A program made the position numbers and the translations under genes. The notes beneath the pieces were generated by a model. That model was not told where the DNA came from and searched no databases. It saw only the letters and a program-made list of their open reading frames with translations. Of a stretch of 44,894 nt of DNA, positions 14,945 through 22,567 are shown piece after piece. Every line of letters begins with the position of its first letter. Position 1 is the first letter of the stretch. Source of the stretch: an uncultured bacterium (GTDB lineage: Bacteria > Vulcanimicrobiota > Vulcanimicrobiia > Vulcanimicrobiales > Vulcanimicrobiaceae); the NCBI GenBank assembly GCA_903829325.1, contig CAIKPM010000058.1, forward strand, positions 1 to 44,894, read 5' to 3'.

Positions 14945-17410
14945 ATGGGTTTTCTGAAGACGTTTTTTGATTCGAATGCGCGCGAAGTCTCGCGCTTGCG
15001 GCGTACGGTAGAGAAAGTCAATGCGCTCGAAGCGTTGATGCAGTCGCTCGATGATGCACAACTGGCCGCGAAAACCGCAGAGTTCCGCGCCCGTTTAGCG
15101 GCCGGTGAGAATCTCGATGCGCTCTTACCGGAGGCCTTCGCGGTTTGCCGCGAGGCTGGTCGTCGTCAGCTCAATATGCGCCATTTTGATGTGCAGATTA
15201 TGGGCGGTCAGGTGTTGCACGAAGGCAATGTCGCCGAAATGCGTACCGGTGAAGGTAAGACCCTCGTTGGCACCTTAGCGGTATACACCAACGCGCTGCT
15301 CGGTCAAGGCGTGCACGTTGTCACGGTCAATGAATATTTGGCGAAGCGCGATGCTGAATGGATGGCGCCGCTCTATAATTTCTTAGGCTTGACGGTCGGC
15401 GTGGTGCAGCATGGCATGAATCCCGAACAGCGCCGTGCAGCGTATGCGGCTGATATTACGTATGTCACGAATAATGAAGTCGGCTTTGATTATCTCCGTG
15501 ATAATATGGCGTGGACGCTCGAAGATATGGTGCAGCGACCCTTAGCATTTGCCGTCATCGATGAAGTCGATTCGATCCTGATCGATGAAGCGCGCACACC
15601 GTTAATTATTAGCGGCCCTGGGCAGTCACAAGAATCGAATGCGCTCTATGCCAAATTTGCGAAGGTCGTCCAACGCTTAAAGGTCGATGAGCATTTTGCC
15701 GTTGACCAAAAGGCGCACGCAGTTCCGATCACCGAGGCTGGTGTTTCCTACGTTGAGTCGATGCTCGGCATCAGCAATCTGTATGATCAGCGCAACCTCG
15801 AATTGACCCATCAGCTCAATGCTGCGCTGAAAGCCTGGCATCTGTACCACAAGGACCAGCAATATATCGTCAAAGATGGCGAAGTCATTATTGTTGACGA
15901 AAATACGGGCCGGTTGATGTACGGTCGTCGCTATTCAGATGGAATTCATCAAGCCATTGAAGCCAAAGAAGGCCTGAGCGTCCGCAGCGAAGATCAAACC
16001 CTCGCGACGATTACGTTTCAGAACTATTTCCGTCTGTATAAAAAAATCGCAGGCATGACCGGTACCGCTAAAACCGAGGAGCGCGAGTTCCGCGAGATTT
16101 ATGGCCTCAATGTGGTCCAAATCCCAACGAATCGGCCGGTCCGCCGTGATGATTTGGGCGATATTGTCTACAAGAGCGAACAGGCCAAATTTCAGGCCGT
16201 GGTTGACGAAATTATCGCTGAGCACGAAAAAGGCCGTCCCGTGCTGGTCGGTACGCGTTCGATTGATAAATCGGAGCGGGTTGGCGCCTTATTGCGGGAG
16301 CACGGTGTCCCTTGTAACGTGTTGAATGCGAAATACCACGAACAAGAAGCGCAGATTATTAAGGATGCCGGTTTGCGTGGCGCGGTTACGATCGCCACGA
16401 ATATGGCTGGTCGCGGTGTCGATATTAAACTCGGCGAAGGCGTGGCTGATTTAGGCGGCTTGCACATCATTGGCACCGAGCGCCACGAATCACGACGGAT
16501 TGACAATCAGCTGCGTGGCCGTGCTGGCCGCCAGGGCGACAATGGCACAACGCGTTTTTATATCTCCTTAGAAGACGAATTGATGCGCTTGTTTGGCCAA
16601 GAGCGCATCCAGGCGATGATGAAATTCGTGGGTTTCACCGACGAGACGCCGATAGAAGCAAAGCTTATTTCAAAGTCGATCGAAAATGCCCAGCGTAAAG
16701 TCGAAAATCATCATTACGAAATTCGCAAGCAAGTCTTGGAATACGACGATGTCATGAATAAGCAGCGTGAAATTATTTACGCTGAGCGTCGTTCTTTGCT
16801 CCACGGCGAGTCGCTTCGTGATTTTATGATCGAGACATTGCGCAAGACGGTTGAAAGCGCTGTGAACGAGCATGCCCCGGAGAATGTCCACCAATCCGAA
16901 TGGGAGCTCGATGCATTACTTGCCTTGTTAGACCCCATTTTTGAGCCGAGTGCGCAAGTGAGCGTCGAGCAACTGCGCCTTATGGATCGTCCGCGCTTAA
17001 TCGAAACGCTCTACGGTATTGGACTCTCGGCTTACGAAGCGAAAGAAGCCGAGATTGGCGTTGAGCTCATGCGGATGATCGAGACGCGCTATATTCTGTT
17101 GCCGATCATCGATCGACTTTGGGTTGATCATCTCTATGTGATGGATACGCTCAAGAGCGGCATTGGCTTACGCGGATATGGTCAGCGCGATCCTCGGGTC
17201 GAGTACGAAAAAGAGGCCTACGAGATCTTCGAGGATTTGAAGACGACCATTGCCGCTGAAGCGCTCAAAGCTGCGTTCCACGTGGTCGTGGAGCAAGAGC
17301 CGATGCCTTTCGAAGCCGCCCAGGCACTCGGTCTGGAGTCGCCTGCTCCGGCCGGTTTCACTCCTCTGCCCCATGGCGCGGTTGTCCCGCAACCCAGCAA
17401 GCAGAACTAG
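14945..17410 (+). CDS. secA: preprotein translocase ATPase SecA
   Basis: SecA drives proteins through SecYEG. The coding frame extends back into the kinase gene, but family homology begins at the ATG at 14945 (MGFLKTFFDSNAREVSRLRR), preceded by AAAGG, giving 821 aa. It has the Walker A RTGEGKT (near residue 100), DEVDSILIDEARTPLIISG (DEAD-like Walker B), the preprotein cross-linking domain, NBD2 with ATNMAGRGVDIKLG and RGRAGRQGD, and the helical scaffold and wing domains. The C-terminus ends PHGAVVPQPSKQN and lacks the cysteine-rich zinc/SecB-binding tail found in many proteobacterial forms. It is shortish but complete, and SecD and SecF are encoded in the same window. A strong hairpin follows directly. 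Confidence 0.97.
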   Translation: MGFLKTFFDSNAREVSRLRRTVEKVNALEALMQSLDDAQLAAKTAEFRARLAAGENLDALLPEAFAVCREAGRRQLNMRHFDVQIMGGQVLHEGNVAEMRTGEGKTLVGTLAVYTNALLGQGVHVVTVNEYLAKRDAEWMAPLYNFLGLTVGVVQHGMNPEQRRAAYAADITYVTNNEVGFDYLRDNMAWTLEDMVQRPLAFAVIDEVDSILIDEARTPLIISGPGQSQESNALYAKFAKVVQRLKVDEHFAVDQKAHAVPITEAGVSYVESMLGISNLYDQRNLELTHQLNAALKAWHLYHKDQQYIVKDGEVIIVDENTGRLMYGRRYSDGIHQAIEAKEGLSVRSEDQTLATITFQNYFRLYKKIAGMTGTAKTEEREFREIYGLNVVQIPTNRPVRRDDLGDIVYKSEQAKFQAVVDEIIAEHEKGRPVLVGTRSIDKSERVGALLREHGVPCNVLNAKYHEQEAQIIKDAGLRGAVTIATNMAGRGVDIKLGEGVADLGGLHIIGTERHESRRIDNQLRGRAGRQGDNGTTRFYISLEDELMRLFGQERIQAMMKFVGFTDETPIEAKLISKSIENAQRKVENHHYEIRKQVLEYDDVMNKQREIIYAERRSLLHGESLRDFMIETLRKTVESAVNEHAPENVHQSEWELDALLALLDPIFEPSAQVSVEQLRLMDRPRLIETLYGIGLSAYEAKEAEIGVELMRMIETRYILLPIIDRLWVDHLYVMDTLKSGIGLRGYGQRDPRVEYEKEAYEIFEDLKTTIAAEALKAAFHVVVEQEPMPFEAAQALGLESPAPAGFTPLPHGAVVPQPSKQN

Positions 17411-17447
17411 CAAGGCAAGCTAGGCCTTTTGGCCTAGCTTGCCTTGC
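17410..17447. terminator. perfect 17-bp hairpin after secA
   Basis: The last base of the secA stop starts a perfect inverted repeat: GCAAGGCAAGCTAGGCC (17410-17426), loop TTTT, GGCCTAGCTTGCCTTGC (17431-17447). There is no T run on either side, so it may act through a factor, as a bidirectional barrier or as an mRNA end protector. It separates secA from the next gene's regulated leader. Confidence 0.75.
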
Positions 17448-17471
17448 ACTGCATAGCCGTTAGCTACATAG

Positions 17472-17505
17472 GTCTCCTGAGAACAATTCTGCTGGGAAAG
17501 GAGAC
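17472..17505 (+). promoter_or_regulatory. hairpin that masks the ribosome site of the 17511 gene
   Basis: GTCTCCT (17472-17478) is perfectly complementary to AGGAGAC (17499-17505), and the latter holds the Shine-Dalgarno sequence AAAGGAG (17497-17503) of the gene starting at 17511. A smaller AGAA/TTCT pairing lies in the loop. In the folded state the ribosome site is closed, so translation could depend on temperature, a ligand, a protein or an upstream ribosome. It resembles a small thermosensor-type leader rather than any riboswitch class I know. Confidence 0.5.
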
Positions 17506-17510
17506 GAAGC

Positions 17511-18014
17511 GTGTTGGATGTAGATTTCCTGCCAGGGCCAAAGCAAGGCTTGCGACACCCTGAAGCGGCTGTCGGAAGGCCTGGGACGCTAGACCCGCGT
17601 TTCGGTCTTGACGACGTGCGCGCGCTGCGCCGGAGCTATCGTCCCGATAGCTTGAATGAAGGTCGTCACGAGTCTGCGGCCCCAGTCTATACGCGTGAAG
17701 TTCTGCGGCCGCGGCGAACCTTAGAAGAGGGCTTCGTTGCCGGGCGGATGCTTGTGCTACCGAGCGTTGCTGTTCGCTGCATAGCTAAGTTTGTAGAAGT
17801 CACTCTTCTCAAAGTGCGACGTTTGGAGCGCTTGGCTCAAGAAGCAGCCTTAGAGCGGGCAGAAGAGAGCGCGCGGAAAGAACGCCATCTCGACGAAGAG
17901 CTCGCGGCCAAGAGTGCGAAGCAGGCCGCCGAGTTAGACGTTTATGACGCGAAGCGCAAAGCCTCACGCGCAGAGCTGCAGGCCCAAGACGCCGCCCGGC
18001 GTGGCAAAGCCTAG
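17511..18014 (+). CDS. hypothetical coiled-coil protein, 167 aa
   Basis: I do not recognise this protein. Translation starts at GTG 17511 (or the TTG after it) with a strong AAAGGAG eight bases upstream. The first 80 residues are rich in Arg, Pro and Gly and probably poorly ordered. A short hydrophobic stretch (LPSVAVRCIAKFVEVTLLKV, about residues 82-101) leads into a long charged helix (RRLERLAQEAALERAEESAR to the end), a strong coiled-coil candidate rich in Ala, Glu and Lys. It has no signal peptide. It lies between secA and prfB, 33 bases before the latter. Its ribosome site is masked by a hairpin. The shape would fit a scaffold or a stalk-like accessory protein, but this is only a guess. 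Confidence 0.7.
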   Translation: MLDVDFLPGPKQGLRHPEAAVGRPGTLDPRFGLDDVRALRRSYRPDSLNEGRHESAAPVYTREVLRPRRTLEEGFVAGRMLVLPSVAVRCIAKFVEVTLLKVRRLERLAQEAALERAEESARKERHLDEELAAKSAKQAAELDVYDAKRKASRAELQAQDAARRGKA

Positions 18015-18047
18015 GGAGCTTTCCCTGCATGGCAGAAAGGGCGCGGG

Positions 18048-19161
18048 ATGAGCGAAACACAGCTGGCCTCGATCTCGCGTCTCCGTAGTCGTTTAGATGA
18101 GCTCGCGGTGCATCTTTGACTATGCTCGCAAACAACGCGTTGTAGCCGAACTCGAAGGTCGGGTGAATGCGGATGGTTTTTGGGATGATCCCACTGCTGC
18201 GCAAGTCACCATGAAGCGTTTGGCGCAAGTGCGCAGCGAAGTGGGCGTGATCGATCAGGTCAAGCACCAACTCAACGAGGCCGCGGAAGCGCTGGCCTTG
18301 TTTGCTGATGAGCCTGGCATCGACGCCGAGGTCGATATGCAGCTGCAAGCAGCTCAAAGCGCGATCGACCAGCTCGAGATGGCGGCGCACTTCGATCAAC
18401 CCTACGACGATCACGGCGCGATCGTCTCGATCCATGCCGGTGCGGGCGGAACCGACGCGGCGGATTGGGTGCAGATGCTTGGACGGATGTATCTGCGTTG
18501 GGCAGAGCGTCAAGGCTTTGACGCGAGTATCGTCGAGGAATCGCCGGGCGATGAAGCTGGCTTAAAATCGCTCACATTTTTTGTCCGTGGTCACAATGCA
18601 TATGGCATGTTAGAAAGTGAACGCGGCGTGCATCGATTAGTGCGAATTTCGCCATTCGATGCCGCGCATCGACGCCATACGTCGTTTGCATCGATCGATA
18701 TTATTCCTGAATTGGGTGAAGACGAAGAGCGCGATGTGCAAATTCGTCCGGAAGATATCCGCGTCGAAACATTTAAAGCCGGTGGTGCCGGTGGTCAATA
18801 CGTGAATAAAACCGAATCTGCGATTCGGATTATCCACGTGCCGACGAACACGATTGTCGCTTCGCAACAAGAACGCTCGCAGATGCAGAATCGCGAAGTC
18901 GCGATGACTATTTTGCGCGCGCGCTTAGCTGCCTTGGCGATAGAAAAACGCGCTCAAGAACTCGCCGATTTACGCGGCGAGCGTCGTGCCAACGAATGGG
19001 GTTCGCAAATCCGTTCGTATGTGCTCAATCCGTATTCCTTGGTGAAAGATCATCGTACGAATGTTGAGACGAGCGATACGACCGCAGTTCTAGGCGGCGC
19101 CTTCGATCGGTTTATTTGGCCGTATTTACAACGCCGCCGCAATCTGCGTGAAACGCCATGA
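18048..19161 (+). CDS. prfB: peptide chain release factor 2, with +1 programmed frameshift
   Basis: RF2 ends translation at UGA and UAA. The gene begins at ATG 18048 after GAAAGGG, reads 23 codons (MSETQLASISRLRSRLDEL, then AVHL) and meets an in-frame TGA at 18117. A +1 slip on CTT-TGA-C continues with GAC TAT GCT (DYA) to give a 370-aa protein. The tripeptide SPF that recognises the stop codon is at residues 201-203, and the catalytic GGQ at 248-250 in GGAGGQYVNKTESA. The frame downstream of the TGA is 347 codons, so a gene caller would start it wrongly at 18097. Its own stop overlaps the next start (ATGA). The frameshift gives autoregulation: low RF2 raises slippage. Confidence 0.97.
18107..18120 (+). 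promoter_or_regulatory. RF2 +1 frameshift site
   Basis: GGTG (18107-18110), which can pair with the 3' end of 16S rRNA, is followed by CAT, then the slippery CTT (18114-18116), TGA (18117-18119) and C. The spacing of three bases between the internal ribosome-binding match and CTT equals that of the E. coli prfB site, and the CTT-TGA-C heptamer is identical to it; only the internal Shine-Dalgarno is weaker here. Confidence 0.95.
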
Positions 19162-19514
19162 TGACGATTGCTACGCTCGAGCGGCTCGAAGGCTATCGGG
19201 TTGTGCGTGAATTAGGACGCGTTCGTGCGCGGGGTGCTTGCCCGCGCCATCCCTTGCACAAAATGATGCTGGGTGTGCGCGCTCTGCTTGGGGTGGCGAC
19301 TTTGGATGCCGTGAGCGAAGCCGAGCGGGCGCGTCGCGTTTCCCTGACCGGACTTGCGGCGCGGGCAACCGAACTGGGCGCGCACGCCGTGATCGGCGTG
19401 CGCTTTCGGATTGGGAACCTGCGTGACGGTGGGACCCAGGTCGTTGCCTTGGGTCGGGCGGTCTTGCTCGATCCGCCCTTATCAGAAGAGGTGTTCGATG
19501 ACTGCGTTGGCTGA
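19158..19514 (+). CDS. YbjQ-like (UPF0145/DUF74) protein
   Basis: This 118-aa protein resembles the YbjQ family, small cytosolic proteins sometimes described as heavy-metal-binding and thought to form pentameric rings. It shows the pattern GYRVVRELGRVRARG at the start, a helical middle, and the C-terminal motif LGAHAVIGVRFRIGN followed by GTQVVALGRAVLLD. The match is by pattern only and the function of the family is not settled. Its ATG overlaps the prfB stop by four bases, and its end overlaps the UDG start by 17 bases. It is somewhat more GC-rich than prfB. Confidence 0.7.
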   Translation: MMTIATLERLEGYRVVRELGRVRARGACPRHPLHKMMLGVRALLGVATLDAVSEAERARRVSLTGLAARATELGAHAVIGVRFRIGNLRDGGTQVVALGRAVLLDPPLSEEVFDDCVG

Positions 19515-20127
19515 GGTTCAAGCCGGGTTAGAGGCAGGGGCTGCCGCGGTTGAGGCGTGCCGGCGCTGCACGATCGGTAGCACGCGGACCTGCGCGGTAT
19601 ACGGCGATGGCCCGGCGAGCGCGCAGCTGATGCTGATTGGTGAAGGGCCGGGCGAAACCGAGGACCGGCTGGGCAAGCCGTTTGTCGGGCGGGCGGGCGA
19701 GTTGCTGACCAAAATGTTAGCGGCGATTGATTTCTCGCGCGATGATGTTTATATTGCGAATACGGTGAAGTGTCGACCCACCTTGGCTGAAGGGAAGAAG
19801 CTCAAAAATCGGCCGCCGACACCGCAAGAAATGGAAAACTGCCGTCCGTATCTCGATGAGCAAATTGCGCTCTTACAGCCGAAAATTATCCTCTGCCTGG
19901 GTGCGCCGGCGGCGAAATCGTTCTTGGGCAAGCAATTTATGATTTCACGGCAACGGGGCCAATGGTTTGAAGGGCCAGGCGGCATCCCGCTGATCGTGAC
20001 GTTCCATCCGGCGTATATCTTGCGCCAGACCGGGGGAGATTTGCTGGGAATGAAGCGCTTGGTGTGGCAAGATCTGAAGTCGGTGCGTGCCCGCTACGAT
20101 GAGTTGGCAGCAATGGTACAATTGTGA
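19498..20127 (+). CDS. family 4 uracil-DNA glycosylase, iron-sulfur
   Basis: This 209-aa enzyme removes uracil from DNA in base excision repair. It has the family 4 motifs GEGPGETEDRLGKPFVGRAG (active-site loop, near residue 46) and HPAYILR near the end. The four cysteines that hold the 4Fe-4S cluster can be seen: two in EACRRCTIGS near the start, one in NTVKCRP and one in MENCRPYL. The coding frame extends upstream into the YbjQ gene, but the ATG at 19498 gives the normal family length. It ends with TGA overlapping the GTG start of rlmN (GTGA). Confidence 0.95.
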   Translation: MTALAEVQAGLEAGAAAVEACRRCTIGSTRTCAVYGDGPASAQLMLIGEGPGETEDRLGKPFVGRAGELLTKMLAAIDFSRDDVYIANTVKCRPTLAEGKKLKNRPPTPQEMENCRPYLDEQIALLQPKIILCLGAPAAKSFLGKQFMISRQRGQWFEGPGGIPLIVTFHPAYILRQTGGDLLGMKRLVWQDLKSVRARYDELAAMVQL

Positions 20128-21215
20128 GCGTGAATCAACATGTGCGCGATCTTTGGATCGCGGAGACCGCCCAACGGGCGGGGTATCCCGATTTGGCGGC
20201 GTTCTGTGCCGCTCATGGTTTAAAAAATTATCGACTCGATCAGTTGTATCGAGCGGCCAATAAGGAATTACTGGCCGACCCGGAAGCCGTCACGGTACTG
20301 CCAGCGGAATTGCGCGCGCGTCTCATGGCCGAGGGGTTTTCGTTCGATGCACTCGAGCCGGTGACGGTGCAGAAATCGAACGATCAACAGACAACCAAGG
20401 GGCTTTTTCGCCTGACCGATGGTTCGGAGGTCGAAGCCGTGCTGATGGAACATTTCGGCGATCGTAATACGGTGTGTATTTCTAGCCAGGCTGGTTGTGC
20501 GTATGCGTGTGCGTTCTGTTCAACCGGGCAGGCTGGATTTACCCGGCATCTCAAAGCTTCGGAGATTTTTGCTCAAGCGCGCTATTTTGCGCGGCATTTG
20601 GCTCTGCAAGGACGACGCATCACCAATATTGTCTTTATGGGCATGGGCGAGCCGTTTCATAATTATGATGCGGTGATGCAAGCGGTGGGGTTGTTGAATG
20701 ACCCACATGGCTTAGGTTTGGGACATCGTCATATTACGATTTCGACGGTCGGTGTCGTGCCGAAGATCGAGCAATTTACCAAAGAATCGTTGCAGGTGAA
20801 TCTGGCGATTTCTTTGCATGCGCCGAACGATACGCTGCGTTCTGAAATTATGCCGGTGAATCGGCGCTATCCGCTGACGGAATTAATGGCCGCGTGCGAG
20901 GCGTATATCACCGCGACCAATCGCAAGGTCTTTTTCGAATATATTATGCTCGAAGGCTTTAACGATTCGCCCGAAATCGCGAGGCAGCTCGCTGCGTTGA
21001 TGCGTAATCATCTCTATCATGTCAACCTGATCCCCTACAACTCAACGCCCGATGCGCCGTATGCTGGTTCCGACGATGCGACGATCCGTCGTTTCGCTAG
21101 CGTGCTTGATGCAGCCAACGTGCCGAATACCGTCCGCCATCCGATGGGCCGTGATATTGCGGCTGCTTGCGGACAACTCCGCGCTCAAACCCAACCAAGA
21201 GGAGCTACTCCATGA
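20124..21215 (+). CDS. rlmN: 23S rRNA/tRNA adenine-C2 methyltransferase RlmN
   Basis: RlmN methylates carbon 2 of A2503 in 23S rRNA and A37 in some tRNAs by radical-SAM chemistry. The 363-aa protein has the N-terminal accessory domain, the cluster motif GCAYACAFCSTG with Cys125, Cys129 and Cys132, GMGEPFHNY, ISTVGVVPKI, and the catalytic C-terminal cysteine in AAACGQLR. The start is GTG 20124, inside the UDG stop, with a second GTG two codons later. It is followed by glyS with an ATGA overlap. The key catalytic residues are intact, so this is the housekeeping enzyme and not the Cfr resistance form, as far as can be judged. Confidence 0.95.
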   Translation: MSVNQHVRDLWIAETAQRAGYPDLAAFCAAHGLKNYRLDQLYRAANKELLADPEAVTVLPAELRARLMAEGFSFDALEPVTVQKSNDQQTTKGLFRLTDGSEVEAVLMEHFGDRNTVCISSQAGCAYACAFCSTGQAGFTRHLKASEIFAQARYFARHLALQGRRITNIVFMGMGEPFHNYDAVMQAVGLLNDPHGLGLGHRHITISTVGVVPKIEQFTKESLQVNLAISLHAPNDTLRSEIMPVNRRYPLTELMAACEAYITATNRKVFFEYIMLEGFNDSPEIARQLAALMRNHLYHVNLIPYNSTPDAPYAGSDDATIRRFASVLDAANVPNTVRHPMGRDIAAACGQLRAQTQPRGATP

Positions 21216-22567
21216 CAACCGATCCGCTCAACGCTTCCCGCCCCACGCTTGAAGAAATTACCGCGCTCGCAAAACGGCGCGGCTTTATGTTTCAATCAAG
21301 CGAGATTTATGGTGGGATCGGTGGCTTTTTTGATTATGGCCCCTTAGGCGCTGTGCTCAAACGGAACGTCAAGGAAGCCTGGTGGCGAGAGATGGTCACC
21401 AAACGCGATGATGTCGTGGCGTTCGATGCCTCGATCGTGATGCATCCCCAAGTCTGGAAAGCTTCCGGGCATCTCGATGTGTTCCATGATCGCATGGTGG
21501 ATTGTCGCCAGTGTAAACACCGTTTTCGGGTCGACCATTTGCCTTCGCGCGAGAAGTGCCCTGATTGCGGAACCACCGGCTCGTTAACAGAACCGCGTAA
21601 TTTTAATTTGATGCTCAAGACGAATATTGGTCCGATGGAAGATAGTGCATCGGTTGCTTATCTGCGTCCAGAAACGGCTCAGGGCATCTTCGTCAACTTC
21701 AAGAATATCTATCAAACCGCGCGTAAACGGCCCCCGTTCGGCATTGCGCAAATGGGCAAATCTTTCCGCAACGAAATCACGCCAGGCAATTTCACGTTCC
21801 GTATGCGTGAGTTCGAACAAGCCGAGCTCGAATATTTTGTGCCGCATGACGGCAAAGACATGGAGCGCTTCCATGAGTGGGTTGCGCTGCGCAAAAAGTG
21901 GTACAGCGATTATGGCATTCAAGCTGACCGTTTACGCTTCTACGAGCTGCCTGCTGACGAACGTCCGCATTACGCCGTGGCCTGCACCGATGTGGAATAT
22001 TGTTTTCCTTGGGGTTGGGGCGAGTTAGAATCGATTGCGCATCGCGGTACGTATGATCTTGATGCGCATATGAAGCTCTCAGGAAAAGATTTAACCTACT
22101 TCGATGAAGCGGCGAAGGAAAAATATACGCCAATCCTGATTGAAAGCTCATCAGGTTTGGATCGCACCACCTTGGTGATGTTGGTCGACGCCTATGCCAA
22201 AGAGCGCGTACTTGGCACAGATGGCAAAGAAAGCGAGCGCGTAGTCTTACGCTTCCATCCTCGCATTGCTCCAGTTTCCGTGGCGGTCTTTTCCCTGGCT
22301 CGCAATAAGCCCGAATTAGTTGAGCGTGCCCGCAGCATCGAGCGTGGTCTGCGCGAGACCTTCCGCACGCAATACGATGAAGGCAATATTGGTCAGCTGT
22401 ACCGCCGTCAAGATGAGATCGGCACACCATTTTGTGTCACGGTTGATTTTGACTCGCTCGATGATCAGTGCGTCACGGTCCGTGAGCGGGATTCTATGCG
22501 GCAAGAACGCATTAACGCCAGTCAACTCGAACGTTATTTAGCTGAGCGACAGGGGAGTATTTGTTGA
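21212..22567 (+). CDS. glyS: glycyl-tRNA synthetase, dimeric class II
   Basis: This 451-aa synthetase charges tRNA-Gly. It is the single-chain alpha-2 type (eukaryote-like) and not the alpha2-beta2 type of most Proteobacteria. Motif 1 region: YGGIGGFFDYGPLGAVLKRN; a zinc-ribbon insertion with two CxxC pairs (CRQC and CPDC); motif 2: PETAQGIFVNF and FRNEITPGNFTFRMREFEQ; motif 3: ESSSGLDRT; and a C-terminal anticodon domain (APVSVAVF to ERDSMRQERI). The frame extends back, but ATG 21212 follows AAGAGGAG and overlaps the rlmN stop. Its own stop overlaps the start of an RND pump gene (TTGA). Confidence 0.96.
   Translation: MTTDPLNASRPTLEEITALAKRRGFMFQSSEIYGGIGGFFDYGPLGAVLKRNVKEAWWREMVTKRDDVVAFDASIVMHPQVWKASGHLDVFHDRMVDCRQCKHRFRVDHLPSREKCPDCGTTGSLTEPRNFNLMLKTNIGPMEDSASVAYLRPETAQGIFVNFKNIYQTARKRPPFGIAQMGKSFRNEITPGNFTFRMREFEQAELEYFVPHDGKDMERFHEWVALRKKWYSDYGIQADRLRFYELPADERPHYAVACTDVEYCFPWGWGELESIAHRGTYDLDAHMKLSGKDLTYFDEAAKEKYTPILIESSSGLDRTTLVMLVDAYAKERVLGTDGKESERVVLRFHPRIAPVSVAVFSLARNKPELVERARSIERGLRETFRTQYDEGNIGQLYRRQDEIGTPFCVTVDFDSLDDQCVTVRERDSMRQERINASQLERYLAERQGSIC

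Noticed and set aside
18097-18117. RF2 start at 18097 in the second frame
   Set aside because: It lacks a start context and ignores the CTT-TGA-C frameshift and the good ribosome site before 18048.
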